Of a stretch of 64,000 nucleotides of DNA, positions 1 to 9,371 are shown one piece after another (the first letter of the stretch is position 1; each line of letters opens with the position of its first letter). Source of the stretch: CAVYUC01 sp963771595. GTDB lineage: Bacteria; Bacteroidota; Bacteroidia; Bacteroidales; Prolixibacteraceae. The notes under the pieces are model-generated. The model ran no database searches. It saw nothing but the letters and a program-made list of their open reading frames with translations, and was not told the DNA's origin. The position numbers were made by a program, and so were the translations under genes. The stretch lies in the NCBI GenBank assembly GCA_963771595.1, contig CAVYUC010000005.1:25676-89675 (forward strand), in the 5' to 3' direction.

Positions 1-1508
1 AAGCTCGAACCTGCATTTTCGTTTTTAATCAGGGTGAGAATGCCCGGTGGAGTCGTAACTCCAAAGCAGTGGTTGCAAATGGATTCCCTGTCGGATGAAT
101 ATGCTAACGGGACATTGAAAATTACCACACGCCAGACGTTTCAGTTGCATGGCGTGATAAAGAAAAATCTGAAAACCACGATTCGGAAAATCAATGACAG
201 CCTGCTCGACACCATTTCTGCCTGCGGCGATGTGAACCGGAATGTGATGTGTCATGCCAATCCTGCCGAATCTCCGCTGTATCCTGAGATAATTGATTTG
301 GCGAAGGAAAGTCGGCAGGCCATCTTTTGCCAAAATCAAAAGCGTACCACGAAATCTGGCTCGATAAAAAACTTGTTGCCGACAGCAAAGAAGACGAGAT
401 GGAACCACTTTATGGAAACCAGTATTTGCCGCGTAAATTCAAAATTGCAATTATAATTCCTCCCAACAACGATTGCGATATTTATTCTCAGGATTTGGGT
501 TTTATCGCCATTGTTGAAAAAGGTAAAATAATTGGTTACAATGTGGTTGCTGGCGGCGGTTTGGGCTCCACTTTTGGCGCGCGTGAAACTTACCCGCGCA
601 CAGGAAATGTAATTGGCTTTTGCAAACCGGAGCAAGTGGTTGAAATTGCCGAAAAAGTTGTGGAAGTTCAGCGCGATAACGGCGACCGCAAAGACCGCAA
701 ACAGGCGCGGTTGAAATACACCATCGACCGATTGGGGCTCGAATGGTTTATTGCCGAAGTGCAGAAACGGCTCGGATTATTCGCTGGAAAAAGCAAAACC
801 ATTTGAATTGTCACGGAAACGGCGACAATTACGGCTGGAAAAAAGGAACCGACGGAAAATGGCACCTTACCTATTTTGTTGAAGGTGGCCGTGTGAAAAA
901 CAACGGCAAATTCGAAATTAAAAGATGCCTTGCGCGAAGTGGCCGAAATCAGCGATGGTAATTTTATCCTCACTGGAAACCAGAACGTGATATTGGCCGG
1001 TATTTCAGATAAAGTGAAAACGAAAATAAATGCAGTTCTGAAAAAACATAATGTGGCACCGGAAGAATTTTCGGGGTTACGAAAAAATTCAATCGCGTGC
1101 GTTGCTTTGCCCACTTGTCCGCTTGCTTTTGCAGAAGCCGAACGGTATTTGCCTTCATTAATTACCAAAATTGAAGGTATACTGGAGAAAAACGGGCTTT
1201 TTAAAGATGAAATCGTTATCCGGATGACCGGCTGCCCCAACGGCTGCGGAAGACCGTATCTTGCTGAAATCGGGTTGATTGGCAAAGCCCCGGGTTATTA
1301 CAACCTTTATTTGGGCGGAAGTTTTAATGGTTCGCGTTTAAATAGTTTATACAGGGAAACTATTCCTGAAGCCGAAATTCTGAAAGAACTGGAACCAATA
1401 TTCAAGGATTATGCGCAATCCGGAAACCAGTGGGAAAAATTCGGCGATTTCGTCATTCGCAAAAATTATGTGACAGAAATTAAAGAAGGTAAGGAATTTC
1501 AGCATTAA
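1..1508 (+). pseudogene. cysI: Sulfite reductase hemoprotein (beta) subunit, 5'-truncated by window and frame-broken
   Basis: The pieces together read as the siroheme/4Fe-4S subunit that reduces sulfite to sulfide. The first piece carries the LPGG-like entry (MPGGVVTPKQW) and the RQTFQLHG motif. The middle piece has AYHEIWLD, YLPRKFK and GGGLGSTFG. The last piece has both cluster/siroheme cysteine motifs, CVALPTC and TGCPNGCGRP, followed by LVGKAPG-like and LYLGG-like segments. Four single-base shifts are needed to join them: near 309 (one base lost), 776 (extra t in ggattatt), 824 (extra a in cggaaac) and 924 (extra a in attaaaag). Apart from these the reading is open and every catalytic residue seen is present, so the damage is recent or is sequence error. 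The 5' end lies outside the window. It heads the operon whose cobA product makes precursor for its siroheme. Family assignment is secure; whether the gene works is not. Confidence 0.85.
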
Positions 1509-1514
1509 CATGTT

Positions 1515-2225
1515 ATGAAACAACCTGCCCTGTTTATCGGAAGAAAAATCAGCATCGAAACTGCAAACTGGCTGAAACATCAAAAGGTTTTATTTGAAGA
1601 ACATCCGTTGTTCAGGATTGAATGGAATGAACCGGAATGCTTTGAATTTTCAACAATCGGGCAAAAAAAACGGCAGTTTGCAATTACAAGCCGGTGGGCT
1701 GCAAAATGGTTGGTAAAAAATGCAGCCGAAATTGGCTTTAACAATTCCGATTCAGTGTTTTGCCTTTCGGAAAAGCAACGGAATGTTTGCTCACGGATTA
1801 CTCAAAATATTTTTATTTCCGAAGAGTCGAATGCTGAATCGCTGGCAAAACTGATTCAGGCGAAAAACAAAAACGAACAGGTTGTTTTTCTCTGCGGAAA
1901 CCGTTCACTGGATGTTCTTGAAATGAAATTGAATCAGAATCACAGGTTTAAAAAGGTTGAAGTTTACCGGAATTTGCCTTTGTTTCCGGAAGTAAAATCA
2001 GAGTTTGATTTCTATCTCTTTTTTAGTCCCGGTAGTGTTGAAAATTTTTATAAGGCAGGAAACACGATTCCGAAAAGATCGAAAATAGTTACGATTGGCT
2101 CTTCCACGGCAAAAGCGTGCCTTGTATTCTTCCGGAACGAAATTTTAGCGTCTCCGGTGCAGGAGGAAATTGCAATGGTAAAATATGCTGCAGCATTAAT
2201 GAATCAGCAGGAATATCATCAGTAA
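1515..2225 (+). CDS. hemD: Uroporphyrinogen-III synthase (HemD)
   Basis: This 236-residue protein should close and invert ring D of hydroxymethylbilane to give uroporphyrinogen III, in the cytoplasm. The family is poorly conserved, but the usual landmarks are there: ITSRWAAKWL at 57-66, LCGNRSLD at 126-133, SPGSVENF at 171-178 (the FTSPSAV-type loop) and TIGSSTAKA at 193-201. Length is within the normal 230-260 range. It starts six bases after the cysI stop, and its stop codon directly abuts the ATG of hemL, which suggests coupled translation. Placement between heme and siroheme genes supports the call independently of the weak sequence conservation. Confidence 0.85.
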   Translation: MKQPALFIGRKISIETANWLKHQKVLFEEHPLFRIEWNEPECFEFSTIGQKKRQFAITSRWAAKWLVKNAAEIGFNNSDSVFCLSEKQRNVCSRITQNIFISEESNAESLAKLIQAKNKNEQVVFLCGNRSLDVLEMKLNQNHRFKKVEVYRNLPLFPEVKSEFDFYLFFSPGSVENFYKAGNTIPKRSKIVTIGSSTAKACLVFFRNEILASPVQEEIAMVKYAAALMNQQEYHQ

Positions 2226-3539
2226 ATGAATGAAAGGATGCAGGAAAATATAAACAGCATATTATTTGAAAGGGCACGGAAGGTAATTCCGGGAGGTGTA
2301 AATTCGCCAGTGCGTTCGTTTGCCGGAGTGGGGAAGGAGCCGGTGTTTATTAATCGTGCAGAAGGTAGTTTGTTATTTGGTGCCGATGGAAAAATGTATA
2401 TTGATTACATCGGTTCATGGGGTCCGATGATATTTGGCCACGCCTGGCCGCCGGTTGTTGAAGCGGTTAAAAAAACGGTGGAACAATCTGCAAGTATTGG
2501 TCTGGTTACCGAAAAGGAGGTGGAACTTGCCGAATTACTGGTTTCCATGGTTCCGGGAGTAGATAAAGTGAGGCTTGTAAATTCGGGCACAGAAGCCTGC
2601 ATGACGGCCGTCCGCATCGCCCGGGGAGTTACCGCAAAACAAAAAATCATAAAATTTAATGGCTGCTATCATGGACATGCGGATACTTTTTTGGTGAAAG
2701 CAGGAAGTGGCGCATTAACACTCGGATATCCCTCCAGTGCCGGAATTTTGCCGGAAACTGTAAAAAATACATTGGTTGCCGAATACAATGATTTGGAAAG
2801 TGTCCGGCAAATTTTTGAATCGAATCAAAATGATATTGCAGCAGTAATTGTGGAGCCGGTTGCCGGAAATATGGGCTGCATTCCACCGGAAAATGGCTTC
2901 CTGAAAGGTTTGCGGAGGCTCGCTGATCAGCATTCCGCCTGCCTGATTTTCGATGAAGTCATGACAGGCTTTCGCCTGGCGGCAGGCGGGGCGCAGGAAA
3001 TTTATGGAGTGGAAGCAGATATGATCACTTACGGAAAAATAGTCGGCGGAGGGTTTCCTGTCGGCGCCGTGGCAGGCAAAAATAAATGGATGAATTCTCT
3101 GGCCCCGCTTGGTCCGGTATATCAGGCCGGTACTCTTTCCGGAAATCCGGTGGCGACTACTGCCGGTATTGCAATGCTTTCGGAATTAAAAAATAATCCG
3201 GTGGTTTATGAAAACCTTGAAAAGAAAGGTAAACTGCTTCAGACAGTATTAGCAGAAGTTTTTAAAGCCGCAAAAATTCCAGCTCAAATTAACCGGGTGG
3301 GATCTATGATAAGTCTGTTTTTTTCAGTGCAGAAAGTAAAAACCTTCAGTGATGTTAAAAATGCTGATATGAATTTGTTTTCAGCATTCTTTCACCGGAT
3401 GCTCGAAAATGGCATTCATTTGCCGCCGTCGGGTTACGAATCGTGGTTTCTGGCTACATCACTGACGGAAAAACAGATTGAGTTTACACTTCAAGCCGCC
3501 GAAAAATCCCTTCATAATTTATCCATTAAAACAGCATAA
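2226..3539 (+). CDS. hemL: Glutamate-1-semialdehyde 2,1-aminomutase (HemL)
   Basis: A 437-residue PLP enzyme that converts glutamate-1-semialdehyde to 5-aminolevulinate in the C5 pathway. The N-terminal signature IPGGVNSPVR is at 21-30, the PLP-contacting DEVMTGFR at 243-250, and the Schiff-base lysine is K271 in the segment ITYGKIVGGGFPVGA. The GTEACMTAVRIAR and YHGHAD segments match the family, and the length is typical. Its ATG immediately follows the hemD stop with no gap. Presence of HemL shows that this organism makes aminolevulinate from glutamyl-tRNA; the glutamyl-tRNA reductase gene (hemA) is not in this window. Confidence 0.96.
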   Translation: MNERMQENINSILFERARKVIPGGVNSPVRSFAGVGKEPVFINRAEGSLLFGADGKMYIDYIGSWGPMIFGHAWPPVVEAVKKTVEQSASIGLVTEKEVELAELLVSMVPGVDKVRLVNSGTEACMTAVRIARGVTAKQKIIKFNGCYHGHADTFLVKAGSGALTLGYPSSAGILPETVKNTLVAEYNDLESVRQIFESNQNDIAAVIVEPVAGNMGCIPPENGFLKGLRRLADQHSACLIFDEVMTGFRLAAGGAQEIYGVEADMITYGKIVGGGFPVGAVAGKNKWMNSLAPLGPVYQAGTLSGNPVATTAGIAMLSELKNNPVVYENLEKKGKLLQTVLAEVFKAAKIPAQINRVGSMISLFFSVQKVKTFSDVKNADMNLFSAFFHRMLENGIHLPPSGYESWFLATSLTEKQIEFTLQAAEKSLHNLSIKTA

Positions 3540-3540
3540 T

Positions 3541-4380
3541 ATGATTAAAACGATATCGATATTGGGATGTGGCTGGCTTGGGACAGCTTTAGGAAAAAGA
3601 CTGCTGGCAAAAGGTTACGCGGTAAAAGGTTCAACGTCATCGGCTGAAAAATATGTGGCGCTTGAATTTACCGGGATTGAAACATATCACCTGAAAGTGG
3701 AACCGGATGCGGTAATCGTGGATTATAACAGCTTTTTCAATACGGATGTGCTTGTAATTATGATTCCGCCAAAGCGAATTGAAAATATTACCGACGTTTA
3801 TCCTCAGCAAATAGATCAGATTGGCCGGCTCGTTCAGAGTCTGAAGGTAAAACGCGTGATTTTTGTTTCGTCTACATCAGTGTACGCACCTGAAAATAAA
3901 GTTGTAAAAGAAGGTGATACGGGAATTCCTTCAAAACCAAACGGGAAGGCGATTTTGGCGGCCGAGAAACTGTTGCAGAAAATTCCTGATGTGCAGACTA
4001 CTGTTGTGCGTTTTGGTGGATTAATTGGCTTCGACCGCAATCCGGCGCGTTTTTTATCCGGTAAAAAAAATGTGCCCGGAGATTCACCGGTAAACCTGAT
4101 TCACCGCGAAGATGCCGTCAGAATTCTTATTCAGGTTATTGAAAAACAAGCATGGGGCGAGGTGTTTAATGCCTGCTGCCCGGAGCATCCAACCAAAAAG
4201 GAGTTTTATTCAAGGGCCGCCAAAATAAGTGAATTGCCGGCACCTGAATTTTTTAATGATCCCGAAAGATTCAAAATTGTAAACAGCGATAAACTGATTC
4301 AGCAACTCAGTTATGAGTTTGAATATCCCGGTCCGATGGATTATTTAAAAGAATGGCAGGAATGGATTTACCGCATTTGA
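3541..4380 (+). CDS. NAD(P)-binding SDR/epimerase-type protein
   Basis: 279 residues, starting at the ATG two bases after hemL. The Rossmann glycine motif GCGWLGTALGKRLL is at residues 9-22 and is followed by SSTSVYAPENK, a typical extended-SDR beta5 region. The usual YxxxK catalytic pair is not clear: the equivalent stretch reads NGKAILAAEKLL, as in YeeZ-like proteins. Such genes recur among heme and siroheme genes of Bacteroidota but their substrate is unknown to me. The last 28 bases overlap the start of the cobA frame, so the two are probably translated together. I assign only the fold and cofactor class, not a reaction. Confidence 0.8.
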   Translation: MIKTISILGCGWLGTALGKRLLAKGYAVKGSTSSAEKYVALEFTGIETYHLKVEPDAVIVDYNSFFNTDVLVIMIPPKRIENITDVYPQQIDQIGRLVQSLKVKRVIFVSSTSVYAPENKVVKEGDTGIPSKPNGKAILAAEKLLQKIPDVQTTVVRFGGLIGFDRNPARFLSGKKNVPGDSPVNLIHREDAVRILIQVIEKQAWGEVFNACCPEHPTKKEFYSRAAKISELPAPEFFNDPERFKIVNSDKLIQQLSYEFEYPGPMDYLKEWQEWIYRI

Positions 4381-5099
4381 TTTCGATTACAGGCGCCGGT
4401 CCGGGCGATCCGGATCTGCTGACGGTGAAAGCCCAAAATAGGCTGAAAGAAGCCGATTTGATTTTGTATGATGCATTAATGGGTGATGAAATACTGCAAC
4501 TTGCAAAACCCGGTGCTGTTAAAAAATACGTTGGGAAATGGAACAATGACGGGCAAAATCAAAAATGCCGGCAGGATGAAATTCATCATGAATTTTTAAA
4601 ATGTGCAGGTGAAAACAAAAGACTGGTGCGTTTAAAAACAGGTGATCCTATGATTTTTGGCCGTGGCGCCGAAGAAATTCGCTTCTGCAAAAAGCACCAC
4701 CTTAATTATGAGGTCATTCCCGGAATTACTGCCGGAATTGCTGCTGCATCGTTGTTCTCGATTCCGCTGACGGAAAGGGGTAAAAATAACCAGGTGCTTT
4801 TCTGGACCGGCCGAAAAGGAGAGTATGGTTTCCCTGAAATAAATTCCATTAAGAATGTTCTTGGTTCCGGTTCACCTGTCATTGTTTATATGGGACTGAA
4901 CAGTTTAACAGAACTTGCACGGGAACTAGCAGAAAACGGAATTTCGCAAACAGTTCCGGTGCAGATTTTAAGCAGGATTGCGCAATACAACCAGAAATGT
5001 TTTTCCACTACAATGGGTGAACTGGAAGCGTTTCTGGCGAAAAATAAACCTGAAACTCCCTCAATCATAATTCTGGGACAAAATGCGGAAAGAATCTGA
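4353..5099 (+). CDS. cobA: Uroporphyrinogen-III C-methyltransferase (SUMT)
   Basis: A 248-residue tetrapyrrole methylase that uses S-adenosylmethionine to methylate uroporphyrinogen III at C2 and C7, giving precorrin-2, the branch point to siroheme. Diagnostic motifs are GAGPGDPDLLT near the N terminus, LYDALMGDEIL, RLKTGDPMIFGRGAEE and VIPGITAGIAAASLFSIPLTER. It is the single-domain form, without the CysG oxidase/chelatase part. Translation can start at 4353 or nine bases later at 4362; both overlap the end of the upstream SDR gene. Siroheme made from its product is the cofactor of the sulfite reductase at the start of the operon, which explains its position. The stop abuts hemC. The final oxidation and iron insertion must be encoded elsewhere. 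Confidence 0.93.
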   Translation: MAGMDLPHLISITGAGPGDPDLLTVKAQNRLKEADLILYDALMGDEILQLAKPGAVKKYVGKWNNDGQNQKCRQDEIHHEFLKCAGENKRLVRLKTGDPMIFGRGAEEIRFCKKHHLNYEVIPGITAGIAAASLFSIPLTERGKNNQVLFWTGRKGEYGFPEINSIKNVLGSGSPVIVYMGLNSLTELARELAENGISQTVPVQILSRIAQYNQKCFSTTMGELEAFLAKNKPETPSIIILGQNAERI

Positions 5100-6002
5100 A
5101 TGAAACAGGGGTTAACAATAGCAACCCGGGGCAGCCGTCTGGCCATTCGGCAGGCGGAGATTATAGAAGAACTGCTGCTGAAAAAGTTTAACGGTGTAGA
5201 AGTGGAATTTTTGGAAGTCACCACCCACGGCGACATAGACCAATATACACCATTGAGCGGATTTGGTAATTCCGGAGTTTTTGTAAAATCCCTGGAACAA
5301 AAATTATTGTCGAATGAAGCGGATTTGGCCGTACACAGTTTGAAAGATGTCCCCTCGGAAATGCATCCCGATTTGGTTTTGGCTGCTTTCCCGCAACGCG
5401 AAGATGTGCGCGATGTATTGGTTTCCCGAAGCGGTTGCAACTGGCGCGGTTTAAAACCGGGAAGTGTGGTGGGAACCAGCAGCCCGGCACGGAAAGAACA
5501 GTTTAAACTGCTTCGCCCCGATTTGATTTTTAAAGATATTCGCGGAAATGTGGATACCCGGGTGCAGAAAGTTTTAAACGGCGAATTCGATGCGACGGTA
5601 CTGGCCGCAGCAGGGTTGAAACGGCTGGGGTATGCATTGAATTCGGAAAGTTTCTTTACTCCCGGAGAAATGGTGCCTTCACCAGGTCAGGGAGCGCTGG
5701 TGGTACAGGTGCTGAAAAACAACCGGGAAGTGCTGGAAATGATGAAACAAATCAACAACGAAAAAGTGGAACTGCAGGTAACTGCCGAACGTGCATTTAT
5801 GGCTGAAATTGGAGGAGGTTGCCGTTTTCCGGTGGCTGCATTCGCTGAGTTTAAAGGCGAAAAAATAGATTTCCGGGCCGTTGCACATAAACCGTATTTT
5901 AAAAACCTGGAGAAAATATGCATTGAAATGCAGGAAAAAGAGGTAATTGAAAGAGCAAAAGAAATTGCCAGGGAGTTATTGAAGAAGAATGAAATAAATT
6001 AG
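5100..6002 (+). CDS. hemC: Porphobilinogen deaminase (hydroxymethylbilane synthase)
   Basis: 300 residues; polymerises four porphobilinogen molecules into hydroxymethylbilane, the substrate of HemD. ATRGSRLAIRQAE lies at 8-20, the catalytic aspartate D83 sits in HSLKDVP, GTSSPARK covers 125-132, and the dipyrromethane cofactor is anchored on C241 in GGGCRFPVAA. All elements of an active enzyme are visible and the length is standard. The ATG follows the cobA stop directly, continuing the tight gene packing of this operon. Confidence 0.97.
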   Translation: MKQGLTIATRGSRLAIRQAEIIEELLLKKFNGVEVEFLEVTTHGDIDQYTPLSGFGNSGVFVKSLEQKLLSNEADLAVHSLKDVPSEMHPDLVLAAFPQREDVRDVLVSRSGCNWRGLKPGSVVGTSSPARKEQFKLLRPDLIFKDIRGNVDTRVQKVLNGEFDATVLAAAGLKRLGYALNSESFFTPGEMVPSPGQGALVVQVLKNNREVLEMMKQINNEKVELQVTAERAFMAEIGGGCRFPVAAFAEFKGEKIDFRAVAHKPYFKNLEKICIEMQEKEVIERAKEIARELLKKNEIN

Positions 6003-6017
6003 AAACAAAAGAGTAAA

Positions 6018-7007
6018 ATGATACAACCACAATTTCCGGGAACCCGGCTTCGCAGGCTGCGGTACAATTCAACTGTGCGTGAGCTGATTTCCGAAACTCA
6101 AATTTCAGTAAACGATCTAATTATGCCACTTTTTGTCACTTTTGGCGAAAAGGTGAAACAGGAAATTCCTTCTATGCCGGGTCAATACCGGTTTTCGGTG
6201 GATAACCTTGTGTTGAAATGCAAGGATCTCCGGCAAAAAGATATAAAGGCAGTTTTGCTTTTTGGAATTCCTGAAGAAAAAGATGACCACGGACTGGTTG
6301 GTGCAGATGAACATGGAATTGTTCAGCAGGCAATTCGTGCAATAAAAAAAGAACTGCCCGACATGGTCGTAATTGCCGATGTGTGCAACTGCGAATATAC
6401 AACCCATGGTCATTGCGGAACAATCATAGATGGCGATGTGCATAATGATCAAACACTGGAAACGCTGTCGAAACAATCCGTTTCGCTGGCAAAAGCCGGC
6501 GCTGATATCATTGCACCGAGCGATATGATGGATGGCCACGTGAAAAAAATCCGTGAAGCGCTCGACCAAAATGGTCTTTACAAAATACCCATCCTTGCTT
6601 ATTCAGCAAAGTTTGCCTCAGGCTTTTACGGCCCGTTTCGTGATGCCGCGGGCAGTGCACCTTCATTTGGTGATCGGCGCACGTACCAGATGGATGTGAG
6701 AAACGGAGACGAAGCCTTACGCGAAATTGAACAGGATATTGCCGAAGGCGCCGATATGGTGATGATAAAACCGGGATTGTCCTATCTCGATATTGTTGCC
6801 CGCGCCAAAGCCAGTTTCAATATTCCAATTGCAGTGTACAATGTGAGCGGGGAGTATTCCATGTTAAAAGCGGCGGCACAAAATGGCTGGGTCGACGAAG
6901 ACCGGCTGGTAATGGAGTCGATGACAGCCTTTAAACGTGCAGGCGCCAGCCTCATTATTACCTACTGGGCCGAGCGGGTTTCTGAATTGCTGAACGGTAA
7001 AAGATAA
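6018..7007 (+). CDS. hemB: Delta-aminolevulinic acid dehydratase (porphobilinogen synthase)
   Basis: 329 residues; condenses two 5-aminolevulinate molecules to porphobilinogen. The two active-site lysines are K198 in ILAYSAKFASGFYGPFRDA and K251 in MVMIKPG. Three cysteines, C123, C125 and C133 in VCNCEYTTHGHCG, form the catalytic zinc site, so this is a zinc-dependent rather than purely magnesium-dependent member. It follows hemC by 15 bases and closes the operon; the next gene starts a different transcription context with its own -7 box. Confidence 0.97.
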   Translation: MIQPQFPGTRLRRLRYNSTVRELISETQISVNDLIMPLFVTFGEKVKQEIPSMPGQYRFSVDNLVLKCKDLRQKDIKAVLLFGIPEEKDDHGLVGADEHGIVQQAIRAIKKELPDMVVIADVCNCEYTTHGHCGTIIDGDVHNDQTLETLSKQSVSLAKAGADIIAPSDMMDGHVKKIREALDQNGLYKIPILAYSAKFASGFYGPFRDAAGSAPSFGDRRTYQMDVRNGDEALREIEQDIAEGADMVMIKPGLSYLDIVARAKASFNIPIAVYNVSGEYSMLKAAAQNGWVDEDRLVMESMTAFKRAGASLIITYWAERVSELLNGKR

Positions 7008-7022
7008 CCCGATTATTATTCT

Positions 7023-7030
7023 TATTTTTG
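7023..7030 (+). promoter_or_regulatory. Putative -7 box for the TonB-dependent receptor gene
   Basis: The octamer TATTTTTG matches the Bacteroidota -7 consensus TAnnTTTG and lies 19 bases before the receptor ATG, just after hemB ends. No convincing TTTG -33 element is seen at the usual 19-21 base spacing, so the assignment rests on the -7 match and position only. Confidence 0.4.
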
Positions 7031-7049
7031 GTGCCTGTTTGAAATTAAA

Positions 7050-9371
7050 ATGTTCAGAATTACAATAATTATCCTGTTTTTTCTTGTTACTGTTTCTGCA
7101 ACCGGCCAAAGCAAATTTGTTATCAGTGGAAATATTAAAGATGCTGCTTCCGGTGAAGATTTGCCCGGAGCCTCAGTTATTGCTGAAGATTTGATAAATA
7201 CCGGCGCTGTTTCCAACAGCTACGGTTTTTATTCCATCACACTTCCGCAGGGAGAACATACCCTGAAATTTCAGTTTATCGGTTATGAACCCAGGCGAAT
7301 GACTCTTGATTTGAACGAAGATACAAAACTGGATGTTGAGCTGAACGAACAATCCTATGAAATTGGAAGTGTTGTGGTAACCGGTGAACGAGCGGATAAA
7401 AATGTCTCTTCGGTGGAAATGGGAAACGTTAATATGGCGCCCAAAGAGATTGAAAGTGTGCCGGTACTTTTTGGGGAACCCGATGTATTGAAAACCATCC
7501 AGCTTACTCCCGGTGTAAAACCTGCCGGAGAAGGAAATTCAGGCTTTTATGTCCGCGGGGGAGGAATCGATCAAAACCTGATCTTACTCGATGAAGCGCC
7601 GGTATACAATGCCTCACACCTGCTGGGTTTTTTCTCTGTTTTTAATTCCGAAGCCATCCGCAATGCCCACCTTATGAAAGGTTCCATTCCCGCCGAATTT
7701 GGCGGACGCGCTTCTTCGGTGCTGGATATCCAGATGAAAGAAGGAAACCTGAAGGAGTTTGGCGCCACCGGAAACCTGGGGTTGATTGCTTCAAATTTAA
7801 CCCTTGAGGGGCCGCTTGTAAAAGATAAAAGTTCGTTTATTCTTAGTGGCCGCCGCACGTATGCCGATTTATTTCTGAAGTTCTCAAACGATGCTGATTT
7901 AAAAAATTCGCACCTCTACTTTTACGATCTGAACCTTAAAACCAACTATAAACTGAACGACCAAAACCGGATATTTCTTTCCGGCTATCTCGGACGCGAT
8001 GATTTTGGTTACAAAGATCAGTTTGGTTTCGACTGGGGAAGTGTAACCGGAACCCTGCGCTGGAACCATACGTTCAGCGGAAAACTCTTTTCCAACTCCT
8101 CGTTGATTTTCAGCAATTATTCCTACCAGATTGACGTTTTGGGCAGTCTCAATATCACCATCCGTTCTGAAATAAAGGACCTTAACCTGAAACAGGATTT
8201 TACCTGGTACCTCAATTCTTTAAACACCCTGAAATTTGGCGGCAATATTATCAGCCACAACATTCTTCCGGGAGATATTACTGTAAACGATGAAACTTCA
8301 GCATTTAATTCCCAAAATATTACCCGCCGAAAAGCTATTGAATGGGCCGCTTACCTGGCCAACAGCCAGAATATTTCCGAAAAGCTGAAAATCTACTACG
8401 GATTGCGGCTGGCGCTGTTTAGTAATGTGGGGCCGGGGGAGTATTACATATTCGATGAGGCCGGTGAACTGGTTGAAACGATAAACAAGGAAAAATTCGG
8501 GATATTGAAAACACAGGGAGGACTGGAACCACGGCTCGGGATTAATTACATGTTTAACAGTGAAAATTCAGTGAAGGCTAGCTATAACCGCATTTATCAG
8601 TTTTTGCACCTGCTTTCCAATTCCACTACCACCACACCCACCGATTTGTGGTTGCCCAGCAGCAATAATGTAAAACCACAGATTGCCGACCAGGTGTCGC
8701 TTGGCTACTTTCGCAATTTCCGCAACAACAGGTTCGAGTCTTCAGTGGAGGTCTATTACAAGGATCTAAAGAACCAAATCGACTATAAAAATGGCGCACA
8801 ACTGGCTTTCAATTCAACGGTGGAGGCAGAACTTGTTTTTGGCCGCGGCTATGCTTACGGCGCCGAATTACTGTTTAAAAAAAATTACGGCCGGCTCAAC
8901 GGCTGGATCAGTTATACCCTGTCGAAAACTATGCGGCAGTTCGATGAAATCAACAGCGGGAATCCTTTCCCGGCACGCCACGACCGGACGCATGACATTT
9001 CTATTGTCGGTCTTTTCGATATAAATGAAAAACTGAAATTATCGGCTACCTGGATTTATTATACCGGAAATGCCGTTACATTTCCAAGCGGAAAATATGA
9101 AATCGACGGACAGCCTGTTGGATATTATACCGAACGGAATGGCTACCGCATGCCCGATTACCACCGGCTCGACATTGGCCTGACCTGGCAAAGGAAAAAA
9201 AGCGAAAAATTCGAATCGAGCTGGAATTTCTCCATCTATAATGCCTATGCCCGCGAAAACGCCTATTTTATCGACTTCCGGCAAAACGAAGATAATCCGG
9301 ATGTAACCGAAGCAGTGCAAATTTCGTTGTTCAGGGCAATACCATCGGTGAGTTATAAATTTAAGTTTTAA
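7050..9371 (+). CDS. TonB-dependent outer-membrane receptor with carboxypeptidase-regulatory-like domain
   Basis: 773 residues. A signal peptide (hydrophobic residues 3-17, cleavage after about ATG-Q) is followed by a CarboxypepD_reg-like beta-sandwich at about 23-105 (GEDLPGASVIAEDL, GFYSITLPQGEHTLKFQFIGY). Next come a plug domain (FYVRGGGIDQNLILLDEAPVYN, GSIPAEFGGRASSVLDIQMKEG) and a 22-strand-type barrel to the C terminus ending in an aromatic-rich strand (SYKFKF). It imports an unidentified ligand using TonB energy. The DUF4249 lipoprotein gene 390 bases downstream is its usual partner in Bacteroidota, analogous to but distinct from SusC/SusD. It follows the heme operon closely, which invites a tetrapyrrole or metal ligand, but nothing in the sequence proves that. 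Confidence 0.9.
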   Translation: MFRITIIILFFLVTVSATGQSKFVISGNIKDAASGEDLPGASVIAEDLINTGAVSNSYGFYSITLPQGEHTLKFQFIGYEPRRMTLDLNEDTKLDVELNEQSYEIGSVVVTGERADKNVSSVEMGNVNMAPKEIESVPVLFGEPDVLKTIQLTPGVKPAGEGNSGFYVRGGGIDQNLILLDEAPVYNASHLLGFFSVFNSEAIRNAHLMKGSIPAEFGGRASSVLDIQMKEGNLKEFGATGNLGLIASNLTLEGPLVKDKSSFILSGRRTYADLFLKFSNDADLKNSHLYFYDLNLKTNYKLNDQNRIFLSGYLGRDDFGYKDQFGFDWGSVTGTLRWNHTFSGKLFSNSSLIFSNYSYQIDVLGSLNITIRSEIKDLNLKQDFTWYLNSLNTLKFGGNIISHNILPGDITVNDETSAFNSQNITRRKAIEWAAYLANSQNISEKLKIYYGLRLALFSNVGPGEYYIFDEAGELVETINKEKFGILKTQGGLEPRLGINYMFNSENSVKASYNRIYQFLHLLSNSTTTTPTDLWLPSSNNVKPQIADQVSLGYFRNFRNNRFESSVEVYYKDLKNQIDYKNGAQLAFNSTVEAELVFGRGYAYGAELLFKKNYGRLNGWISYTLSKTMRQFDEINSGNPFPARHDRTHDISIVGLFDINEKLKLSATWIYYTGNAVTFPSGKYEIDGQPVGYYTERNGYRMPDYHRLDIGLTWQRKKSEKFESSWNFSIYNAYARENAYFIDFRQNEDNPDVTEAVQISLFRAIPSVSYKFKF

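Noticed and set aside
1..1508. Programmed frameshifting in cysI
   Set aside because: Four shifts in mixed directions without slippery heptamers or downstream structures; indels or errors explain it better.
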